From Acholeplasmatales bacterium (GTDB lineage: Bacteria; Bacillota_I; Bacilli_A; Izemoplasmatales; Hujiaoplasmataceae), in assembly GCA_003477305.1 (NCBI GenBank), contig DMTN01000022.1, positions 16,224 to 24,787 of the forward strand: 8,564 bases of DNA. The letters are read 5' to 3'. The notes beneath the pieces were generated by a model. It was not told the origin of the DNA. It did not search any database and saw nothing but the letters and a program-made list of their open reading frames with translations. Position 1 is the stretch's first letter. Every line of letters begins with the position of its first letter. A program made the translations under genes and the position numbers. This document shows positions 7,223 to 8,564 of this stretch, one piece after another.

Positions 7223-8311
7223 CTATTCCTCCAATGTCAGATTGAGCTGCTTGATGCTCGTCTTCTTGACTTCCTTTTTATACAGTTTGATCCATTTCGC
7301 GCTGCGGCCGGTGCCGAGCGGACGGATCTTGTTCTCTTCCTGCATCCGCTTCAGGGTGCGGTTGATCGTCGAGTCGGAGATCAGCGGATGGCGGAGCCGG
7401 ATGTCTTCCTTGGAGAACACCTCGGGAAGCTTGTCGATCGTGTTTTCGACATAGTCGGACTTGCGGATCTCGAGTTTCGACTCGTAGTCGTAGTCGCGCG
7501 CTTCGTCGGAAAGGTCGTTGTACAGGTCGCGGTGCAATTGCAAGAACATCCGGTGCAGCGGCATGATCTCGGCGTAGCCTTCGTTCCAGTTGAAGCGGGT
7601 GCGGTCGAGCGCGGCGCGGAATTCCTGCAACCGGACGAACACCTTTCCGAAGAACGGCACGTAGCGCGAAGCCGCGAACAGGTCCTGCCGGCAGAGAATG
7701 TAGTAGATCAGGACGGCGACGGCGTCCTTGTCATCGAATTTGTAGATGTCGAGGTTCATGTAGTCGACGATGAAATTGAGGAACAGGAAGGAGCGTTCGT
7801 GTTCGTTCTTCTTGATCGCCGCCTGAAACTCGTTGATCAACGTCTCGAGGACTTCGCGCTTCGAGGAAGGCTCGTTCGCAACGAGCGTATGGCGCGCCTT
7901 CTCGACCTTCCGGTACTGAAGCTGGTCCGGATTGAAATAGCCGATGTAGAGCAGTTTGACGAGATCGTTGATCTCGGTGACCGTCAGTTTGAACGGTTCG
8001 CGGCCGGGGCGGTGGATGATCGAAAAGACCGTAACGATGTTCTTATAGAGGGTTTCGGTCTTCGTCTTCGGCCGCGAACTCTCCAGCTGAAGCGATTTCA
8101 ACCGCGATTCGGGGATCTTCAGATCGGCAAAAAAGCACTTGTAGAAGCTGTAGGCTTCCTGAAGCGCGAGCTGCTTGGCGAGGAACGCGAAGTCCGGCGC
8201 GAAGAGCGTCTGGTAGGAGTCGTTCTTGCCGATCTCGATGTACAATCGAAGCGAAGCCATCGTGACGTCGGCGGGAACCTGGATGCGGGGAAGGCTTGCG
8301 ATGCATTTCAT
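7223..8311 (-). CDS. uncharacterised protein with C-terminal winged helix; possible degenerate Fic-like protein
   Basis: Not confidently recognised. The 362-residue protein has no signal peptide or membrane segment and looks mostly helical. The C-terminus (about 295-346) reads as a winged helix: EDIRLRHPLISDSTINRTLKR as the helix-turn-helix and IRPLGTGRSAKWI as the wing, a form common at the end of Fic proteins. The middle (about 110-260) follows the Fic order: LTVTEINDLVKLL, a QYRK, a helix where NEHERSFLFLNFIVDYM stands, then IYKFDDKDAVAVLI (189-202) where HPFxxGNGRxxR would be. The catalytic His, GNG and Arg are absent, so AMP transfer is not expected. ATG 8311 is preferred over ATG 8326: the latter lies upstream of the predicted transcription start, while the former has GGTGATC at good spacing. 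It is coupled to nadC. DNA binding is inferred only from the winged helix. Confidence 0.85.
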   Translation of the reverse strand: MKCIASLPRIQVPADVTMASLRLYIEIGKNDSYQTLFAPDFAFLAKQLALQEAYSFYKCFFADLKIPESRLKSLQLESSRPKTKTETLYKNIVTVFSIIHRPGREPFKLTVTEINDLVKLLYIGYFNPDQLQYRKVEKARHTLVANEPSSKREVLETLINEFQAAIKKNEHERSFLFLNFIVDYMNLDIYKFDDKDAVAVLIYYILCRQDLFAASRYVPFFGKVFVRLQEFRAALDRTRFNWNEGYAEIMPLHRMFLQLHRDLYNDLSDEARDYDYESKLEIRKSDYVENTIDKLPEVFSKEDIRLRHPLISDSTINRTLKRMQEENKIRPLGTGRSAKWIKLYKKEVKKTSIKQLNLTLEE

Positions 8312-8314
8312 GTC

Positions 8315-8321
8315 GATCACC
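8315..8321 (-). promoter_or_regulatory. ribosome binding site deciding the start of the winged-helix gene
   Basis: The minus strand reads GGTGATC, a 7-base match to the extended anti-Shine-Dalgarno complement, ending three bases before the ATG at 8311. In register with a full AAGGAGGTGATC this gives the normal spacing. The alternative ATG at 8326 has no such site. Confidence 0.5.
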
Positions 8322-8328
8322 GGCATCC

Positions 8329-8337
8329 ATTATATCA
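8329..8337 (-). promoter_or_regulatory. extended -10 promoter for the winged-helix gene and nadC
   Basis: The minus strand reads TGATATAAT, a complete extended -10 element (TG, one base, TATAAT). The -35 region is poor (TTTCAT at 8357-8352 with a 17-base spacer), as is common when an extended -10 is present. Transcription would begin near 8321-8322, leaving a leader of only about ten bases before the ATG at 8311. Confidence 0.6.
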
Positions 8338-8432
8338 AATGGCATTTTGAAATGAAAGGATTAAACAACATTTTTTGGACATTTGGTGTACTTATCGTAT
8401 TCATTTCGACGTTGATTGAGTTCGTTTCAAAC

Positions 8433-8459
8433 AAAAAGACGGCCGCAGCCGTCTTTTTT
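8433..8459 (-). terminator. symmetrical Rho-independent terminator
   Basis: GACGGC, a 4-base loop and GCCGTC form a perfect stem (8438-8453), flanked by five A on one side and six T on the other, which extends pairing to about 11 bp. On the minus strand it follows the stop codon at 8470 by 16 bases and ends in a T-run, so it closes the gene entering from the right. Its symmetry means it could also stop transcription coming from the opposite direction. Confidence 0.9.
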
Positions 8460-8469
8460 CGTATTCAAC

Positions 8470-8564
8470 TCAGGAAAGAATCCCGATGACCGTCGCCAAG
8501 TCGAAGGTTTCCGCCGACCAGCCGAGGATGTCCTGGTACCATAGCATCGAGGAAAGATTGCCCA
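8470..8564 (-). CDS. C-terminal end of an unrecognised protein (enters from right edge)
   Basis: Only the last 30 codons are visible, ending at TGA (8472-8470). The chosen frame reads MLWYQDILGWSAETFDLATV near its end and closes 16 bases before the terminator, which supports it as the true frame. Its codon choice is GC-rich like the neighbouring genes. The other two frames also stay open in this short stretch, but give Arg-, Ser- and Gly-rich shadow-like peptides. The tail has no diagnostic motif and the product cannot be named. Confidence 0.6.
   Translation of the reverse strand, partial: GNLSSMLWYQDILGWSAETFDLATVIGILS

Noticed and set aside
8043..8345. 100-codon minus-strand frame overlapping the start of the winged-helix gene
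   Set aside because: Arg/Pro/Ser-rich shadow in another frame, without a ribosome binding site and overlapping the better-supported gene.

Overview
This window is GC-rich bacterial chromosome in which every supportable gene lies on the minus strand, so transcription runs from high to low coordinates. It looks like a Firmicutes- or Mollicutes-related (low-branching Bacillota) genome that has become GC-rich. The order recJ, apt, relA, dtd, hisS is the classical Bacillota arrangement, the ribosome binding sites are AGGAGG-like, and the promoters are sigma-A/sigma-70 type. TGA ends at least six of the eight genes whose ends are visible, and Trp is read from TGG, so the standard bacterial code applies and not the UGA=Trp Mollicutes code.

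Layout in transcription order: (i) 8564-8470, the last 30 codons of an unrecognised gene, closed by a symmetrical hairpin terminator (8433-8459). (ii) 8334-7223, an extended -10 promoter and a 362-residue uncharacterised protein with a C-terminal winged helix; its central part resembles a Fic domain that has lost its catalytic motif. It is coupled to nadC (7220-6399). (iii) A promoter at 6377-6349 followed by the compact operon recJ-apt-relA-dtd (6319-1023), with gaps of 4 and 38 bases and a 1-base overlap. (iv) A strong promoter (1016-988), acpP (944-684) and a Rho-independent terminator (646-615). (v) The first 199 codons of hisS, running off the left edge.

The core operon joins DNA repair (RecJ), purine salvage (Apt), the stringent response (a bifunctional Rel) and tRNA quality control (Dtd). 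HisS continues the translation theme. The acyl carrier protein gene, with its own promoter and terminator, sits between dtd and hisS and is the main departure from the usual cluster. The least ordinary protein is the winged-helix, Fic-like gene upstream of nadC. No RNA genes, mobile elements, CRISPR arrays or large repeats were seen. Most of the window is ordinary housekeeping sequence.
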